Of a stretch of 64,000 nucleotides of DNA, positions 18,664 through 28,531 are shown piece after piece. A program made the position numbers and the translations under genes. The notes beneath the pieces are model-generated. The model saw only the letters and a list, made by a program, of their open reading frames with translations. It had not been told where the DNA came from and made no database searches. Where the stretch lies: NCBI RefSeq assembly GCF_004352855.1, contig NZ_SJSC01000001.1, forward strand, positions 62,001 to 126,000. Direction: 5' to 3'. How positions within the stretch are numbered: the stretch's first letter is position 1; the number at the start of each line of letters is the position of its first letter. Source of the stretch: Marinomonas sp. KMM3893. GTDB lineage: Bacteria; Pseudomonadota; Gammaproteobacteria; Pseudomonadales; Marinomonadaceae.

Positions 18664-19296
18664 TTAAACCGTACGTTTTTGTAAAATTTCATCAATCAGA
18701 CCGTACTCTTTCGCCGTTTCAGGATTCATAAAGTTGTCTCGATCTGTATCGATGGCAACTTGCTCAATTGGCTTACCGGTATGAAACGAAATGATCTCAT
18801 TCAATTTATGCTTAATGCTCAAAATTTCACGAGTATGAATTTCAATATCAGACGCTTGCCCCTGATACCCACCAAGAGGTTGGTGAATCATTACACGTGA
18901 ATTTGGCAAGCAATAACGCTTACCTTCAGCACCCGCAGTAAGAAGAAGCGCACCCATACTTGCTGCTTGACCAATACACATGGTGCTCACATCTGGTTTG
19001 ATGAACTGCATAGTATCATAAATTGACATGCCCGCTGTGACCGATCCACCTGGTGAATTGATGTATAGGTGAATGTCTTTATCTGGGTTTTCAGATTCCA
19101 AAAACAACAACTGAGCCACAACAAGGTTCGCCATGTGATCTTCTACTTGGCCAACTAAAAAGATAACGCGCTCTTTTAATAATCGCGAATAAATATCAAA
19201 CGATCTTTCTCCACGAGCTGTCTGTTCAATTACCATTGGAACCAGACCGTTACTTGTGATGGCAACCGGGCCTGTCGTTGGATTAGTCAAATTCAT
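18664..19296 (-). CDS. clpP: ATP-dependent Clp protease proteolytic subunit ClpP
   Basis: A 210-residue serine peptidase forming the ClpXP barrel. The catalytic triad is visible: Ser113 in GQAASMGA, His138 in MIHQPLGG and Asp183 in AIDTDRD. The N-terminal 15-20 residues probably form a short propeptide, as in E. coli. Its ribosome binding site AAGGAA lies only about 9 bases after the T run of the tig terminator, leaving no room for a promoter of its own there. Confidence 0.97.
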   Translation of the reverse strand: MNLTNPTTGPVAITSNGLVPMVIEQTARGERSFDIYSRLLKERVIFLVGQVEDHMANLVVAQLLFLESENPDKDIHLYINSPGGSVTAGMSIYDTMQFIKPDVSTMCIGQAASMGALLLTAGAEGKRYCLPNSRVMIHQPLGGYQGQASDIEIHTREILSIKHKLNEIISFHTGKPIEQVAIDTDRDNFMNPETAKEYGLIDEILQKRTV

Positions 19297-19311
19297 ATCA
19301 CATTCCTTAAA

Positions 19312-19346
19312 ACAAAAAAGCCGACATAACTAATGCTATGTCGGCC
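19312..19346 (-). terminator. tig-clpP intergenic terminator / attenuator
   Basis: On the minus strand a 9-bp stem (GCCGACATA / TATGTCGGC, 8-base loop) is followed by TTTTTTGTTTT and then at once by the clpP ribosome binding site. It should end most tig transcripts, with read-through supplying clpPX. Confidence 0.85.
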
Positions 19347-19370
19347 TTATTTAAAAAGATAAGAAGAATC

Positions 19371-20699
19371 TTATGCTTCTTGCCCTTCTTTTTCAGCTTG
19401 GGCTTCTGGCTTGATAGCGTCTTCATAACCCAAAGTTACATCAGTAATTTGAGCTGTTTCTAACAGTTTATCAACAACTTGCTCTTCAAGTACAGCAGAT
19501 TGAACTTGTGATAGCTGCTCTTTGTTCTTCAAGTAGTAATCGATAACTTGTTGTGGCTCTTGGTAAGATTGAGCCATGTCTTCTAGGAAGGCACGAACTC
19601 GATCATCATCCACTTTAAGATCGTTTTGCTTGATAACTTCAGAAATTAGCAAACCAAGTTTAGCGCGTTTTGTCGCTTCGTCTTGGAACAATTCTGCAGG
19701 CAATTGGGAAGCGTCAAAACCTTGACCGCCAAACTGCTGAGCCGCTTGCTTACGCAATGCATCAACTTCTTGATCAACCAAAGCAGAAGGCACTTGCACG
19801 TCACCGTTGATAGACAATAAACCATCAAACAATGCGTTTTTCAATTTTGCTTTAACCGCTTGGTTTAACTCGCGATCCATGTTTTTGCGAACTTCAGCAC
19901 GAAGCGCTTCAACAGTCGCTTCTTCTAGACCGAATTTTTCAACAAAAGCGTCGTTCAATTCAGGAACGATTTGTTCAGCAACTTCTGCAACGGTAATTTT
20001 GAACGTTGCTTCTTTGCCTTTCAAATTCTCTGCTTGGTAATCTTCTGGGAAAGTAACAGAGATAGTACGCTCTTCAGACGCTTTAGCGCCCAAGATGCCT
20101 GTTTCAAAGCCAGGAATCATTGTGTTAGAGCCAAGTACTAGTTTGTGACCTTCTGCAGCGCCACCTTCAAATGCTTCGTCACCTAGGTAACCAACAAAAT
20201 CGATGGTTACTTGGTCGCCGTCTGCAGCTTCACGCTCAACAGCGGCCCAATCAGCATTTTGCTTACGCAATGTTTCAAGCATGGTATCAACATCAGCGTC
20301 TGTTACGTCAGAGCTAACACGATTTACAGTGATAGCAGAGGCATCAGCCAATGTGATTTCAGGGTAAACTTCTACTTTAGCAACAAACTCTAAATCTTCA
20401 CCTTCAGCGAAGTTTTTAGGCTCAATTGCAGGCATACCAGCAGGTTGCAATTCTTCTTTTTGAAGTGCTTCCATGTAAGCGTCACGCATGATTTGCTCAA
20501 CCGCTTCCATACGAATGCCTTGGCCGTAGCGTTTTTTAACAACACTTACTGGCACTTTACCTTTACGAAAACCGTCAATGCGAACTGTTTTCGCTGTTTT
20601 TGCCACTTCGGCACTTACTTTTTCTTCGATACGAGCAGCTGGAACACTGATGGTAAGAACGCGCTCGATTGGAGACGTTGTCTCTACAGAAACTTGCAT
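19371..20699 (-). CDS. tig: Trigger factor
   Basis: A 442-residue ribosome-associated chaperone and prolyl isomerase. The ribosome-binding domain carries the signature GFRKGKVPVSVVKKRYG (about 43-59), the FKBP-like domain follows (DGDQVTIDFVGYLGDEAFEGG, about 160), and the C-terminal arms are helical. The acidic, Gln/Glu-rich C-terminus is typical. It heads the tig-clpP-clpX run with ATG 20699. GAGAGGA lies about 7 bases upstream. Confidence 0.97.
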   Translation of the reverse strand: MQVSVETTSPIERVLTISVPAARIEEKVSAEVAKTAKTVRIDGFRKGKVPVSVVKKRYGQGIRMEAVEQIMRDAYMEALQKEELQPAGMPAIEPKNFAEGEDLEFVAKVEVYPEITLADASAITVNRVSSDVTDADVDTMLETLRKQNADWAAVEREAADGDQVTIDFVGYLGDEAFEGGAAEGHKLVLGSNTMIPGFETGILGAKASEERTISVTFPEDYQAENLKGKEATFKITVAEVAEQIVPELNDAFVEKFGLEEATVEALRAEVRKNMDRELNQAVKAKLKNALFDGLLSINGDVQVPSALVDQEVDALRKQAAQQFGGQGFDASQLPAELFQDEATKRAKLGLLISEVIKQNDLKVDDDRVRAFLEDMAQSYQEPQQVIDYYLKNKEQLSQVQSAVLEEQVVDKLLETAQITDVTLGYEDAIKPEAQAEKEGQEA

Positions 20700-20738
20700 A
20701 AAACTTCCTCTCGGGAACTTGCTTTATTTGCCGGCGTT

Positions 20739-20755
20739 GTTGCGCGAAGCGCAAC
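20739..20755 (-). promoter_or_regulatory. Hairpin in the tig leader
   Basis: A perfect 7-bp inverted repeat (GTTGCGC / GCGCAAC) with loop TTC on the minus strand, about 40 bases before the tig start. It may fold as a stable C(UUCG)-type hairpin in the 5' leader. No T run follows, so it is not a terminator. Confidence 0.45.
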
Positions 20756-21238
20756 CCAATAGTGACCAACAAAACCTAGTTTAAACGTGCAAAATAATGC
20801 ATTAAAAGCCTGTACACAGAACACTTTGAATCGCCTGCAAAACGCAGCAAACATAAACCCAAAACACCCTACAATTTAAGCGTAATGATCACGCTCTCAC
20901 AGTCGCCAGTTCCAAATGACTGAACTCACTGTTTACAGTACTTTCAACGTATACTTCACTGAAAATTGTGGCGGTATGTTAATGAAGGATAACTAAGGAG
21001 TCAAACCCTTTATCAAAACGCCGAATGAACAGACTTACCGCACTCATTGAATTCGAGAACCATGGGCAACCCATAAAAAACACACAGACTGATTTGGCAA
21101 CAGACAAAAAGCGTTAAAGAAGAAAGGAAAACACTCAATTAATCGAGCTATATAGACAAACACACGAAAAGGGGAATTCTCTTGATGAGAAACTCTGTTA
21201 AAGAGCACGACTAAGAATAAGGGCAGATCATTGCAAAA
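20756..21238. other. Gap between tig leader and tRNA-Arg
   Basis: About 480 A-rich bases without a supported gene. It must hold the tig promoter, but no clear -35/-10 pair stands out. A 12-base palindrome ACTGTTTACAGT lies at 20928-20939. A 30-codon plus-strand ORF at 21025-21117 lacks a properly spaced ribosome binding site. Confidence 0.5.
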
Positions 21239-21315
21239 TGGTAGGCCAGGCAGGATTCGAACCCGCGACCACCCGCTTAGAAGGCGGGTGCTCTATCCAA
21301 CTGAGCTACTGGCCC
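21239..21315 (-). tRNA. tRNA-Arg (anticodon TCT)
   Basis: A 77-base cloverleaf with encoded CCA: acceptor GGGCCAG pairs with CTGGCCT before ACCA, D arm AGCTCAGTTGGATAGAGC, anticodon loop CTTCTAA giving TCT for AGA/AGG codons, and T arm GGGTTCGAATCC. It stands alone upstream of tig on the same strand. No clear terminator follows it. Confidence 0.97.
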
Positions 21316-21486
21316 ACTGCAATTTCCGCGATATTATACGCTTACAAAAAACATAAAGCTATACAGAATAAAACGACATTCCACATAAAGCCAAAATCTC
21401 TATTTCATTGATAAATAGAGTATTCATTGTCATTTGTATGGTGCGCTATTATAGGGATGGATTACTTGTCGTCAACTGATAGGCAT

Positions 21487-21511
21487 AAAAAAAGCCCAGA
21501 TAAACTGGGCT
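21487..21511 (-). terminator. Minus-strand terminator with no upstream gene
   Basis: A perfect 7-bp stem (AGCCCAG / CTGGGCT, 5-base loop) with seven T after it on the minus strand (A run 21487-21493 on plus). No minus-strand ORF lies upstream of it before the plus-strand yihY gene, so it probably ends a non-coding RNA. Confidence 0.75.
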
Positions 21512-21597
21512 AAAAATGACTTTTCGTCACCAAGGAACCGAGAATAGACAAAACATACGTTTTGTTATTCATCAGAACAAATATCACAAAAGGAACG
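21488..21597 (-). ncRNA. Candidate small RNA
   Basis: Minus-strand unit of about 110 bases. A promoter-like pair TTGTGT (21631-21626) and TAATAT (21609-21604) with 16-base spacing and an extended TG, then a 7-bp hairpin (ACAAAAC / GTTTTGT, 21548-21565), then the strong terminator at 21487-21511. No coding frame with a ribosome binding site is seen. The remaining sequence up to 21755 is the yihY leader. Confidence 0.3.
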
Positions 21598-21755
21598 AGA
21601 TCCATATTAGCATAAAAGAGCGCGAACACAATGGACTCTCACCAAAATAGAGCGACTTGCACTGTTATTGTGCAATGTGCAACAACACCCTACTCCACTG
21701 TCTAATTCATGACGAATTATGCTATCGTCACCCTATATTATTGACGGAGACCCCC

Positions 21756-22598
21756 ATGCTAAAGCGCCCCCAATTCAACGTCCAAACAGCTGCAATGTAC
21801 TGGCGCGAGACATGGAAACAATTCCAACAAAGCCATTTAACCCAAAGAGCGGCCCAACTCACCCTATCCAGCCTATTAGCCGCCGTCCCCATCATCACTA
21901 TCATCATTGGGATTCTAGGGTTCACTCCTGCCTTACAGCACATGCAAACGCAGTTTTTTGACTTCATCGAGTCTCACCTGACTGCCGGCACCAGTGATGC
22001 CATTTTCCCCTACTTACTCAAGTTTTCGGAACAAACCAAAAACCTACCCGCCGCGGGCTTAGTCGCCTTGGTCTTTACCGCACTCTTACTATTGAACTCT
22101 TTTGAAGACAGCGTTCAATCCATCTGGAACATCAAAAAGAAACGCAAAGTACGCGAAAGGCTGCTCACTTACTGGGCAATGCTAACGCTAGGGCCGATTT
22201 TATTGGCCGCCTCCTTGAGCCTATCTGGCACCATGCTGTCTTTTCAAATTCGCGACATCGAACCCAACACCTGGATCAGCAATCTATTAAGCTTTGGGCG
22301 CATTGCTATGTACTTTCTCATATTGCTGACCCTTAACTTTTTAACACCCAACACCGAGGTGTCCCTCAAGCTCGCCTCTATTGCATCCTTATTCGGCGCC
22401 ATCGCCCTCTTTATTTTAAATACGATATTCAGCCGCTTTGCCCACTTCTTCAGTTCCTACCAAGTGGTTTATGGCGCGTTCGCCGCCCTTCCCATCTTTT
22501 TGATCTGGCTGCAGTCCCTTTGGGTTATCATTCTGGCGTCAACTTGCTTGTGCGCCAGCATCCATAAAATTAAAAACTTAGCATCTGGTCAAGATTAG
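21756..22598 (+). CDS. YihY/BrkB family inner-membrane protein
   Basis: A 280-residue polytopic protein with about six membrane segments, among them LTLSSLLAAVPIITIIIGIL, LVALVFTALLLLNSFED and the closing ALPIFLIWLQSLWVIILAS. The order and the VYGAFAALPIFLIWL motif are those of the YihY (formerly RNase BN/BrkB) family. A nuclease role for the family was withdrawn, so function is unknown. ATG 21756 (MLKRPQFN) has GGAG at 21746-21749; the longer reading from 21657 is not supported. Confidence 0.88.
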   Translation: MLKRPQFNVQTAAMYWRETWKQFQQSHLTQRAAQLTLSSLLAAVPIITIIIGILGFTPALQHMQTQFFDFIESHLTAGTSDAIFPYLLKFSEQTKNLPAAGLVALVFTALLLLNSFEDSVQSIWNIKKKRKVRERLLTYWAMLTLGPILLAASLSLSGTMLSFQIRDIEPNTWISNLLSFGRIAMYFLILLTLNFLTPNTEVSLKLASIASLFGAIALFILNTIFSRFAHFFSSYQVVYGAFAALPIFLIWLQSLWVIILASTCLCASIHKIKNLASGQD

Positions 22599-22634
22599 GT
22601 TAAAATCACGCGATCATTACAAGCAGAGTTACTT

Positions 22635-23186
22635 ATGATCAACAAAATCAACGATCTAAATACCATTTTAGATGAGTCCGACTGCCTTATCGATGCTCAG
22701 CAAATCGACACCGCTTTAGATAGCATGGCAAAACAAATCACCACCGACCTAGCAGATAAGCTACCGCTTGTTATTTGCGTAATGAATGGCGGATTGATTC
22801 CGACCGCAGCCTTGATCGAGCGCTTGTCGTTTCCTATTGAGCTGGACTATGTTCACGCCTCACGCTACGGCATGGAAACCGAAGGAACCAATCTGAAGTG
22901 GATGAGCTACCCTCAGACAGACATCAGCGGCAGAGACGTCTTGATTGTTGATGATATTTTCGATCAAGGACACACCTTGCAAGCCATCATCGAATGGTTT
23001 GAAGCACAGGGCGCAAACAGCGTGTTTTCCGCTACGATCGTTAATAAACTTCACGATCGCAAAGTAGACATGACCCCTGATTACATTGGTCTAGACGTTG
23101 AAGACCGCTTTTTGTTCGGCTTCGGCATGGACTACAAGGGTGCATTCAGAAACCTGAAAGGCATTTATGCCATCAAAGGCAGCTAA
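22635..23186 (+). CDS. hpt: Hypoxanthine-guanine phosphoribosyltransferase
   Basis: A 183-residue type I phosphoribosyltransferase for purine salvage, converting hypoxanthine or guanine plus PRPP to IMP or GMP. The PRPP loop VLIVDDIFDQGHTL (about 102-115) is intact, and PPi-loop residues CVMNGGL are at about 49-55. The closing DYIGLDVEDRFLFGFGMDY is typical of the proteobacterial HGPRT group. It starts 36 bases after yihY on the same strand and ends before a strong terminator. Specificity between hypoxanthine and guanine cannot be read from sequence. Confidence 0.9.
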   Translation: MINKINDLNTILDESDCLIDAQQIDTALDSMAKQITTDLADKLPLVICVMNGGLIPTAALIERLSFPIELDYVHASRYGMETEGTNLKWMSYPQTDISGRDVLIVDDIFDQGHTLQAIIEWFEAQGANSVFSATIVNKLHDRKVDMTPDYIGLDVEDRFLFGFGMDYKGAFRNLKGIYAIKGS

Positions 23187-23216
23187 TCGCCCCCTTTGAT
23201 CCCACCCAGAACCAAC

Positions 23217-23255
23217 AAAAAAAGGCATTCACCCGCAAGAGTGAATGCCTTTTTT
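23217..23255. terminator. Bidirectional terminator between hpt and sthA
   Basis: A perfect 9-bp stem (GGCATTCAC / GTGAATGCC, 8-base loop) with seven A on one side and six T on the other, serving the convergent hpt and sthA genes. Confidence 0.92.
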
Positions 23256-23272
23256 ATGAACGGTAAACGACC

Positions 23273-24667
23273 TTAGAAAACGCGATTAAAGCCGTTTAGC
23301 GCAGCAACACGGTACGCTTCTGCCATCGTTGGATAGTTAAACGTTGTGTTCAAAAAGTATTTCAACGAGTTCTGCTCACCTGGCTGCTTCATAATCGCCT
23401 GGCCAATGTGAACAATCTCTGACGCTTGGTCACCAAAACAATGGATCCCCAAGATCTCCAAGCTTTCACGATGGAAAAGTATTTTTAACATACCCACCGC
23501 TTCACCCGTAATCTGCGCGCGCGCCGTGTTTTTAAAGAAAGCACGACCCACTTCGTAAGGCACTTTTTCCGCCGTCAATTCCGCTTCCGTTTTACCGATA
23601 GAACTGATTTCTGGAATGGTGTAAATCCCGGTTGGCACTTCACTGATAAAGTGACCACCTTGAATACCAAACATATTGGCCGCTACCGCTCGACCTTGGT
23701 CGTAAGCAGCACTCGCCAAACTTGGCCAGCCGATCACATCACCCGCTGCATAGACGTTCTCAACTTGCGTTTGATACGTATCGTTAACCGCCAGTTGACC
23801 ACGACCATTAGCTTCCAAACCAATGCTGTCCAGACCCAAAGAATCTGTATTGCCAGAGCGACCATTACAAAACAATAACGCATCGGCACGCAATTTCTTG
23901 CCAGACGCCATGTTCATCACAACACCACGCTCCGTGGTTTCCACAGACTCATAGGTCTCATTGTGGCGAATCAAGACACCACCATCGCGCAAGTGATAAC
24001 TCAAGGCATCGGTGATTTCATCGTCCAAGAAGCTTAACAATTTCTTACCTGGGTTGATCAACTCAACACGCACACCCAAGCCACAGAAAATAGACGCGTA
24101 CTCACAGCCGATCACACCCGCACCGTAAATAATCAAAGAACGCGGCGTGTGACTCAAACTCAGAATAGTATCAGAGCAATAAATTCGAGGATGCGTGAAG
24201 TCAATATTCGCAGGACGATAAGGACGCGAACCCGTTGCAATGACCACTTTTTCTGCCACCAACAACTCTGGACCACGTTCGTAGGTATTCACCTCAATGG
24301 TGTTTGCGTCTTTAAACTTACCACGACCAAAATAGATATCGATGCGGTTACGAGCGTAATATTCAGTACGACCCATTACCTGCTTATCAATGACTTTATT
24401 GGCTCTGTCTAATACCTTAGGAAAAGAAAACCAACGAGGCTCACCAATATCACGAAACATCGGATTTGTATTAAAGGCGATAATCTCTTTTACAGCGTGA
24501 CGCAAGGCTTTTGATGGGATTGTTCCTAGGTGCGTACAACTCCCTCCGACTTGTGGACTAGCCTCAACAACTGCCACTTTTTTTCCTGCCTTGGCCGCAT
24601 TCATAGCAGCGCCTTCACCAGCAGGGCCGGTACCTAGCACCACGACATCGTAATGTCTTGTCGTCAT
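23273..24667 (-). CDS. sthA: Soluble pyridine nucleotide transhydrogenase
   Basis: A 464-residue flavoprotein transferring hydride between NADPH and NAD+. It has the FAD motif [11 protein letters not shown] (about 11-21), the NAD(P) motif [13 protein letters not shown] and the SthA-specific [16 protein letters not shown], in which the second redox Cys of disulfide reductases is replaced. It matches E. coli SthA along its length. It starts 22 bases after nqrM with GAGG upstream, so nqrM-sthA look like one transcript, placing it beside the NADH-oxidising NQR complex. Confidence 0.96.
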   Translation of the reverse strand: MTTRHYDVVVLGTGPAGEGAAMNAAKAGKKVAVVEASPQVGGSCTHLGTIPSKALRHAVKEIIAFNTNPMFRDIGEPRWFSFPKVLDRANKVIDKQVMGRTEYYARNRIDIYFGRGKFKDANTIEVNTYERGPELLVAEKVVIATGSRPYRPANIDFTHPRIYCSDTILSLSHTPRSLIIYGAGVIGCEYASIFCGLGVRVELINPGKKLLSFLDDEITDALSYHLRDGGVLIRHNETYESVETTERGVVMNMASGKKLRADALLFCNGRSGNTDSLGLDSIGLEANGRGQLAVNDTYQTQVENVYAAGDVIGWPSLASAAYDQGRAVAANMFGIQGGHFISEVPTGIYTIPEISSIGKTEAELTAEKVPYEVGRAFFKNTARAQITGEAVGMLKILFHRESLEILGIHCFGDQASEIVHIGQAIMKQPGEQNSLKYFLNTTFNYPTMAEAYRVAALNGFNRVF

Positions 24668-24689
24668 AGTATCCTCTTTAAAAATTCAT

Positions 24690-24920
24690 TTACTTAGACG
24701 CGTCGTAAAACGTTTCACTTGAAGCGCTTTTGGAAGCTGTTTTTTCTTCTTTTTCGCATTTGCCTTTGTCGCCACCACAGATATCACAAGCAACTTCCAT
24801 ACCCAAAGCACTCATACCACCACAGGAACCAGCAATCGGCTTTCTTCCCATAATGACACCAATGGCCATAGCCGCCACCAACAACAACATAAGCGCAAAC
24901 GCCAAAACAATCGTCAACAT
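24690..24920 (-). CDS. nqrM: NQR maturation protein NqrM
   Basis: A 76-residue protein with an N-terminal membrane helix (about 2-24) and a four-cysteine segment GSCGGMSALG...CDICGGDKGKC. This is the NqrM (DUF539) family, needed to assemble the Fe centre of Na+-NQR in Vibrio. A ribosome binding site GGAG lies about 10 bases before ATG 24920. It follows nqrF after about 270 bases and a terminator, so it needs its own promoter. apbE, which usually lies in this position, is missing. Confidence 0.92.
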   Translation of the reverse strand: MLTIVLAFALMLLLVAAMAIGVIMGRKPIAGSCGGMSALGMEVACDICGGDKGKCEKEEKTASKSASSETFYDASK

Positions 24921-25148
24921 ACTCTTTCTCCAAAAAACGAGGGCAGCAGTACCACCATCGCAAACTTAAAACTGTGTTGAGGCGTTCATCACAACGCCAA
25001 TTGATCCTCTTACACCTTAACAACTAATGGTGCAGGGAGTGAGTCAAGCCGCTCTCAATTCAGAAACAAATAAGAAAACCCAATGAGACAGACAAAACAG
25101 AGACACACTTTTATTTTGTTTAGACACTGCACACAAGCAATGCATAAA

Positions 25149-25181
25149 CAAAATAAGACCCGCCTAAATGGCAGGTCTTAT
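25149..25181 (-). terminator. Terminator of the nqrABCDEF operon
   Basis: Outer 8-bp stem (ATAAGACC / GGTCTTAT) and inner GCC/GGC separated by one mismatch, followed on the minus strand by TTTTGTTT. It lies 10 bases past the nqrF stop. The rest of 24921-25148 is A/T-rich, with no ORF. Confidence 0.85.
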
Positions 25182-25191
25182 CATTTGAACA

Positions 25192-26418
25192 CTAGCCACC
25201 AAAGTCATCGAGGAGAATATTTTCTTTCTCAACACCTAGGTCTTCTAGCATTTTAATAACCGACGCATTCATCATTGGAGGCCCACACATGTAGAACTCA
25301 CAATCTTCTGGCGCTGGGTGATCTTTCAGATAGCTTTCATAAAGAACGTTATGAATGAAGCCAGTCTTACCATCCCAGTTATCTTCTGGTTGCGGATCAG
25401 ACAAAGCCAAATGCCATTCAAAGTTTTCATTTTCTTCTTGAAGCTTATCGTACTCTTCAACATAGAATGCTTCACGCACACTACGAGCACCATACCAGAA
25501 AGAGATCTTACGAGTAGAATGCAGACGTTTAAGCTGGTCAAAGATGTGTGAACGCATTGGCGCCATACCAGCACCACCGCCCACAAACACCATTTCAGCG
25601 TCTGTGTCTTTCGCAAAGAACTCACCAAATGGTCCATATACTTTAATCTTATCACCTGGTTTCAGGCTAAAGACATAAGAAGACATTTGACCTGGTGGCA
25701 AGTCGTCTTTTCCTGGTGGTGGCGAAGCAATACGAATATTAAACTTAACCACGCCTCTTTCTTCAGGGTAGTTCGCCATAGAGTAAGCACGGATAACCGT
25801 CTCATCTACTTTAGAGACAAACTTCCAAAGATTGAACTTATCCCAATCACCACGATATTCTTCATCGATATCAAAATCTTTGTAATTCACCGTGTGAGCT
25901 GGCGCTTCAAGCTGAACATAACCACCAGCGCGGAAATCGACATTCTCGCCTTCTGGTAATTTTAGTGTTAGCTCTTTAATGAAGGTCGCAACGTTAGGGT
26001 TAGACTCAACAGTACACTCCCAAGCCTTAACACCAAACACCTCTTCAGGTACTTCGACATCCATATCCTGCTTAACCGCTACCTGACAAGAAAGGCGGTA
26101 ACCTTCCTTCTCTTCACGACGAGTAAAGTGAGACTGCTCAGTGGACAACATAGAGCCGCCACCGGTTGTCACTTTACACTTACACTGCGCACAGGTACCA
26201 CCACCGCCACACGCGGACGATAGGAAAATACCATTGCCAGCCAAAGTCTGAAGTAACTTACCGCCCGCCGCGGTTGTTACTTCCCTTTCACCATTGATGC
26301 GGATTGTTACGTCACCAGAGCTTACCAATCGAGCACGAGCAGCAAGAATAATTGCCACAAGACCCAATACGATAGCTGTGAACATCACCACACCTAGAAT
26401 AATTTCTAAGTTGACCAT
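25192..26418 (-). CDS. nqrF: Na+-NQR subunit F (NADH dehydrogenase module)
   Basis: A 408-residue subunit that takes electrons from NADH. Order: N-terminal membrane helix (about 4-27), 2Fe-2S ferredoxin domain with Cys70, Cys76, Cys79 and Cys111, FAD-binding RAYSMANYP, and an NADH-binding ferredoxin-reductase domain with [11 protein letters not shown] and a C-terminal FYMCGPPMM. The cysteine numbering equals that of Vibrio cholerae NqrF. It is the last gene of the operon and starts 41 bases after nqrE. Confidence 0.97.
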   Translation of the reverse strand: MVNLEIILGVVMFTAIVLGLVAIILAARARLVSSGDVTIRINGEREVTTAAGGKLLQTLAGNGIFLSSACGGGGTCAQCKCKVTTGGGSMLSTEQSHFTRREEKEGYRLSCQVAVKQDMDVEVPEEVFGVKAWECTVESNPNVATFIKELTLKLPEGENVDFRAGGYVQLEAPAHTVNYKDFDIDEEYRGDWDKFNLWKFVSKVDETVIRAYSMANYPEERGVVKFNIRIASPPPGKDDLPPGQMSSYVFSLKPGDKIKVYGPFGEFFAKDTDAEMVFVGGGAGMAPMRSHIFDQLKRLHSTRKISFWYGARSVREAFYVEEYDKLQEENENFEWHLALSDPQPEDNWDGKTGFIHNVLYESYLKDHPAPEDCEFYMCGPPMMNASVIKMLEDLGVEKENILLDDFGG

Positions 26419-26459
26419 GTTAGTTAAACCTTATTCTTGGTTGTCTATTGTATGCAGGT

Positions 26460-27068
26460 TTAAAGCTGCACGCCCGAAAATGACATAAAGCCTAAGCTCA
26501 TCAAGCCAACAGTGATAAAGGTAATACCTAGACCACGAAGACCCGCTGGAACATCTGAGTATTTAAGCTTTTCACGGATACCCGCAAGCGCAGCAATCGC
26601 CAACGCCCAACCGATACCAGCACCAACGCCATAGACAACACTTTCACTAAAGTTGTAATCACGCTCAACCATGAACAAAGACGCACCCATGATGGCACAG
26701 TTTACTGTGATAAGTGGCAAGAACACACCCAATGCGTTGTATAACGCGGGCATATACTTATCTAGCGCCATTTCCAATATCTGAACCACAGCCGCAATAA
26801 CACCGATGTAGCTCAGTAGACCCAAGAAGCTTAAGTCAACATTTGGCAGACCGGCCCATTGTAGAGCGCCGTCTTTCAATAAGTTTTGGTACAACAAGTT
26901 GTTCAAAGGAACCGTGATGGCAAGCACCACAACAACCGCAATACCTAGACCTAGGGCTGTTTCTACTTTTTTGGACAACGCCAACAAAGTACACATACCT
27001 AAGAAGAAGGCCAAAGCCATGTTTTCAACGAAAACCGCTTTAACAAACAGACTAATTAAATGTTCCAT
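26460..27068 (-). CDS. nqrE: Na+-NQR subunit E
   Basis: A 202-residue integral membrane subunit with about six helices. Cys26 ([10 protein letters not shown]) and Cys124 (ITVNCAIMG) are the conserved pair that, with NqrD cysteines, holds an iron centre within the membrane. Its reading frame begins directly after the nqrD stop, with no spacer. Confidence 0.96.
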   Translation of the reverse strand: MEHLISLFVKAVFVENMALAFFLGMCTLLALSKKVETALGLGIAVVVVLAITVPLNNLLYQNLLKDGALQWAGLPNVDLSFLGLLSYIGVIAAVVQILEMALDKYMPALYNALGVFLPLITVNCAIMGASLFMVERDYNFSESVVYGVGAGIGWALAIAALAGIREKLKYSDVPAGLRGLGITFITVGLMSLGFMSFSGVQL

Positions 27069-27731
27069 TTATAGCGCCTCCTGAGCACGTGAGTTAGCTG
27101 CAATCTTGAACTCAGGCTCTTCCACTTGCTCTTTCTTATAAGAGCGCAACGCCCAAATAATCAAACCAATAACGAAGAAAGCACTAGGCGGAAGAAGCAT
27201 CAAACCGTTTGGCTGGTACCAACCACCGTTTTGCACTGTTTCAAAAACCACATGACCGAACAGCTTACCTGCGCCCAATAGTTCGCGGAAAAACGCGACT
27301 ACCATCAACATGGCGCTGTAACCAAGACCGTTACCGATACCGTCTAAGAAGCTCATGCCTGGACCATTTTTCATGGCATACGCTTCAGCACGACCCATTA
27401 CGATACAGTTCGTAATGATCAAACCAACGAAAACGGAAAGCTGCTTACTGATTTCAAAAGCAAACGCTCTTAATACCTGGTCAACCACGATTACCAAAGA
27501 AGCAATGATGATCATCTGTACTATGATACGGATGCTGCTTGGAATGTAGTTACGAATGATCGCAATAAAGAAGTTAGAAAATGCGGTAACCAACGTCAGT
27601 GCGATGGCCATAACCAAACTAACATTCATGCTACTAGTAACCGCTAGCGCAGAACAAATACCAAGGATTTGTAGCGCAATTGGGTTATTAGCGAGAATCG
27701 GTCCAAAAAGAACCTTTTTCACTTCAGACAT
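27069..27731 (-). CDS. nqrD: Na+-NQR subunit D
   Basis: A 220-residue membrane subunit, a paralogue of NqrE with inverted topology. Cys26 (ILGICSAL) and the cysteine in [12 protein letters not shown] (about 110) contribute to the intramembrane iron site. ATG 27731 overlaps the nqrC stop by one base (TAATG), indicating coupled translation. Confidence 0.96.
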   Translation of the reverse strand: MSEVKKVLFGPILANNPIALQILGICSALAVTSSMNVSLVMAIALTLVTAFSNFFIAIIRNYIPSSIRIIVQMIIIASLVIVVDQVLRAFAFEISKQLSVFVGLIITNCIVMGRAEAYAMKNGPGMSFLDGIGNGLGYSAMLMVVAFFRELLGAGKLFGHVVFETVQNGGWYQPNGLMLLPPSAFFVIGLIIWALRSYKKEQVEEPEFKIAANSRAQEAL

Positions 27732-28531
27732 TATTTCTCTCCTCCACTACGAAGTTTCGCCAAGAAAGGTCCAAAACCATCATCGCCCAACCAGTATTGA
27801 ACAAGATGCGTTACACCACGACTTGTCAGTGTTGCACCAGACAAACCATCTACTTTATGAGAAGCATCAGGGTCTGACTTACTAACACCGCCTTTCACAA
27901 GCGCAATCACAGCTTGACCTTGGTCGTTGTATACTTCTTTGCCTTTCCACAAGGCTTTCCAGTTCGGGTTGTCTACTTCGCCGCCCAATCCAGGTGTCTC
28001 ACCTTGATCGTAGAAGCCAAAACCAACCACGGTAGAAAAGTCATTCTGTAGCGCCATAAAGCCGTACATTGTTGACCACAAGCCGTAGCCATGTACTGGC
28101 AATACAATGCGATCAATCTTGTCACCAGACTTAACAATGTACACAGCGGCGTATTTAGCGCGACGCTTAATGCTTGCTGGGTCTTTGTCTGCTGGCAATG
28201 CTATTGATAGCTTAGGATTTTTTGCCGCTGCTTTTTGATCGTAAGTAGCAGGGTTAATGCCCGCTTCTTTGATCTCAGCAGGCGTCGCAAAATCGCCCGT
28301 TTTTAAGTTAACAATACGTGTTTCAACGTTTTTGAAAATCTCATCAACTGACTTACCAGGCTCTAACATGCCAGCGGCCGCTAGGATGTTTTGCTTACGG
28401 TCTAAGTCTTTATTTGCTTTCTGAATAGGCTTAAGCCCCACTGCTGCCGCGGCAACAAAGACAGAACAAACCAAACATAGAGCCAACGCGACTAAGAGAG
28501 TCTTTTTGATGCTTTCGTTACCGCTAGCCAT
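27731..28531 (-). CDS. nqrC: Na+-NQR subunit C
   Basis: A 266-residue subunit with an N-terminal membrane helix (about 11-32) and a periplasmic FMN domain. The flavinylation motif DGLSGATL places the covalently modified threonine at Thr234. ATG 28531 has GGAGG about 10 bases upstream inside nqrB and matches the family start, while a longer reading from 28603 does not. It overlaps the end of nqrB by 8 bases. Confidence 0.96.
   Translation of the reverse strand: MASGNESIKKTLLVALALCLVCSVFVAAAAVGLKPIQKANKDLDRKQNILAAAGMLEPGKSVDEIFKNVETRIVNLKTGDFATPAEIKEAGINPATYDQKAAAKNPKLSIALPADKDPASIKRRAKYAAVYIVKSGDKIDRIVLPVHGYGLWSTMYGFMALQNDFSTVVGFGFYDQGETPGLGGEVDNPNWKALWKGKEVYNDQGQAVIALVKGGVSKSDPDASHKVDGLSGATLTSRGVTHLVQYWLGDDGFGPFLAKLRSGGEK

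Noticed and set aside
20928..20939. Palindrome ACTGTTTACAGT as a LexA box
   Set aside because: A LexA site needs CTGT-N8-ACAG; here the half-sites are only two bases apart, and no SOS gene follows.
21025..21117. 30-codon plus-strand ORF in the gap upstream of tig
   Set aside because: The nearest ribosome-site-like AAGGAG is about 25 bases upstream, and the sequence has no recognisable homologue or conserved feature.
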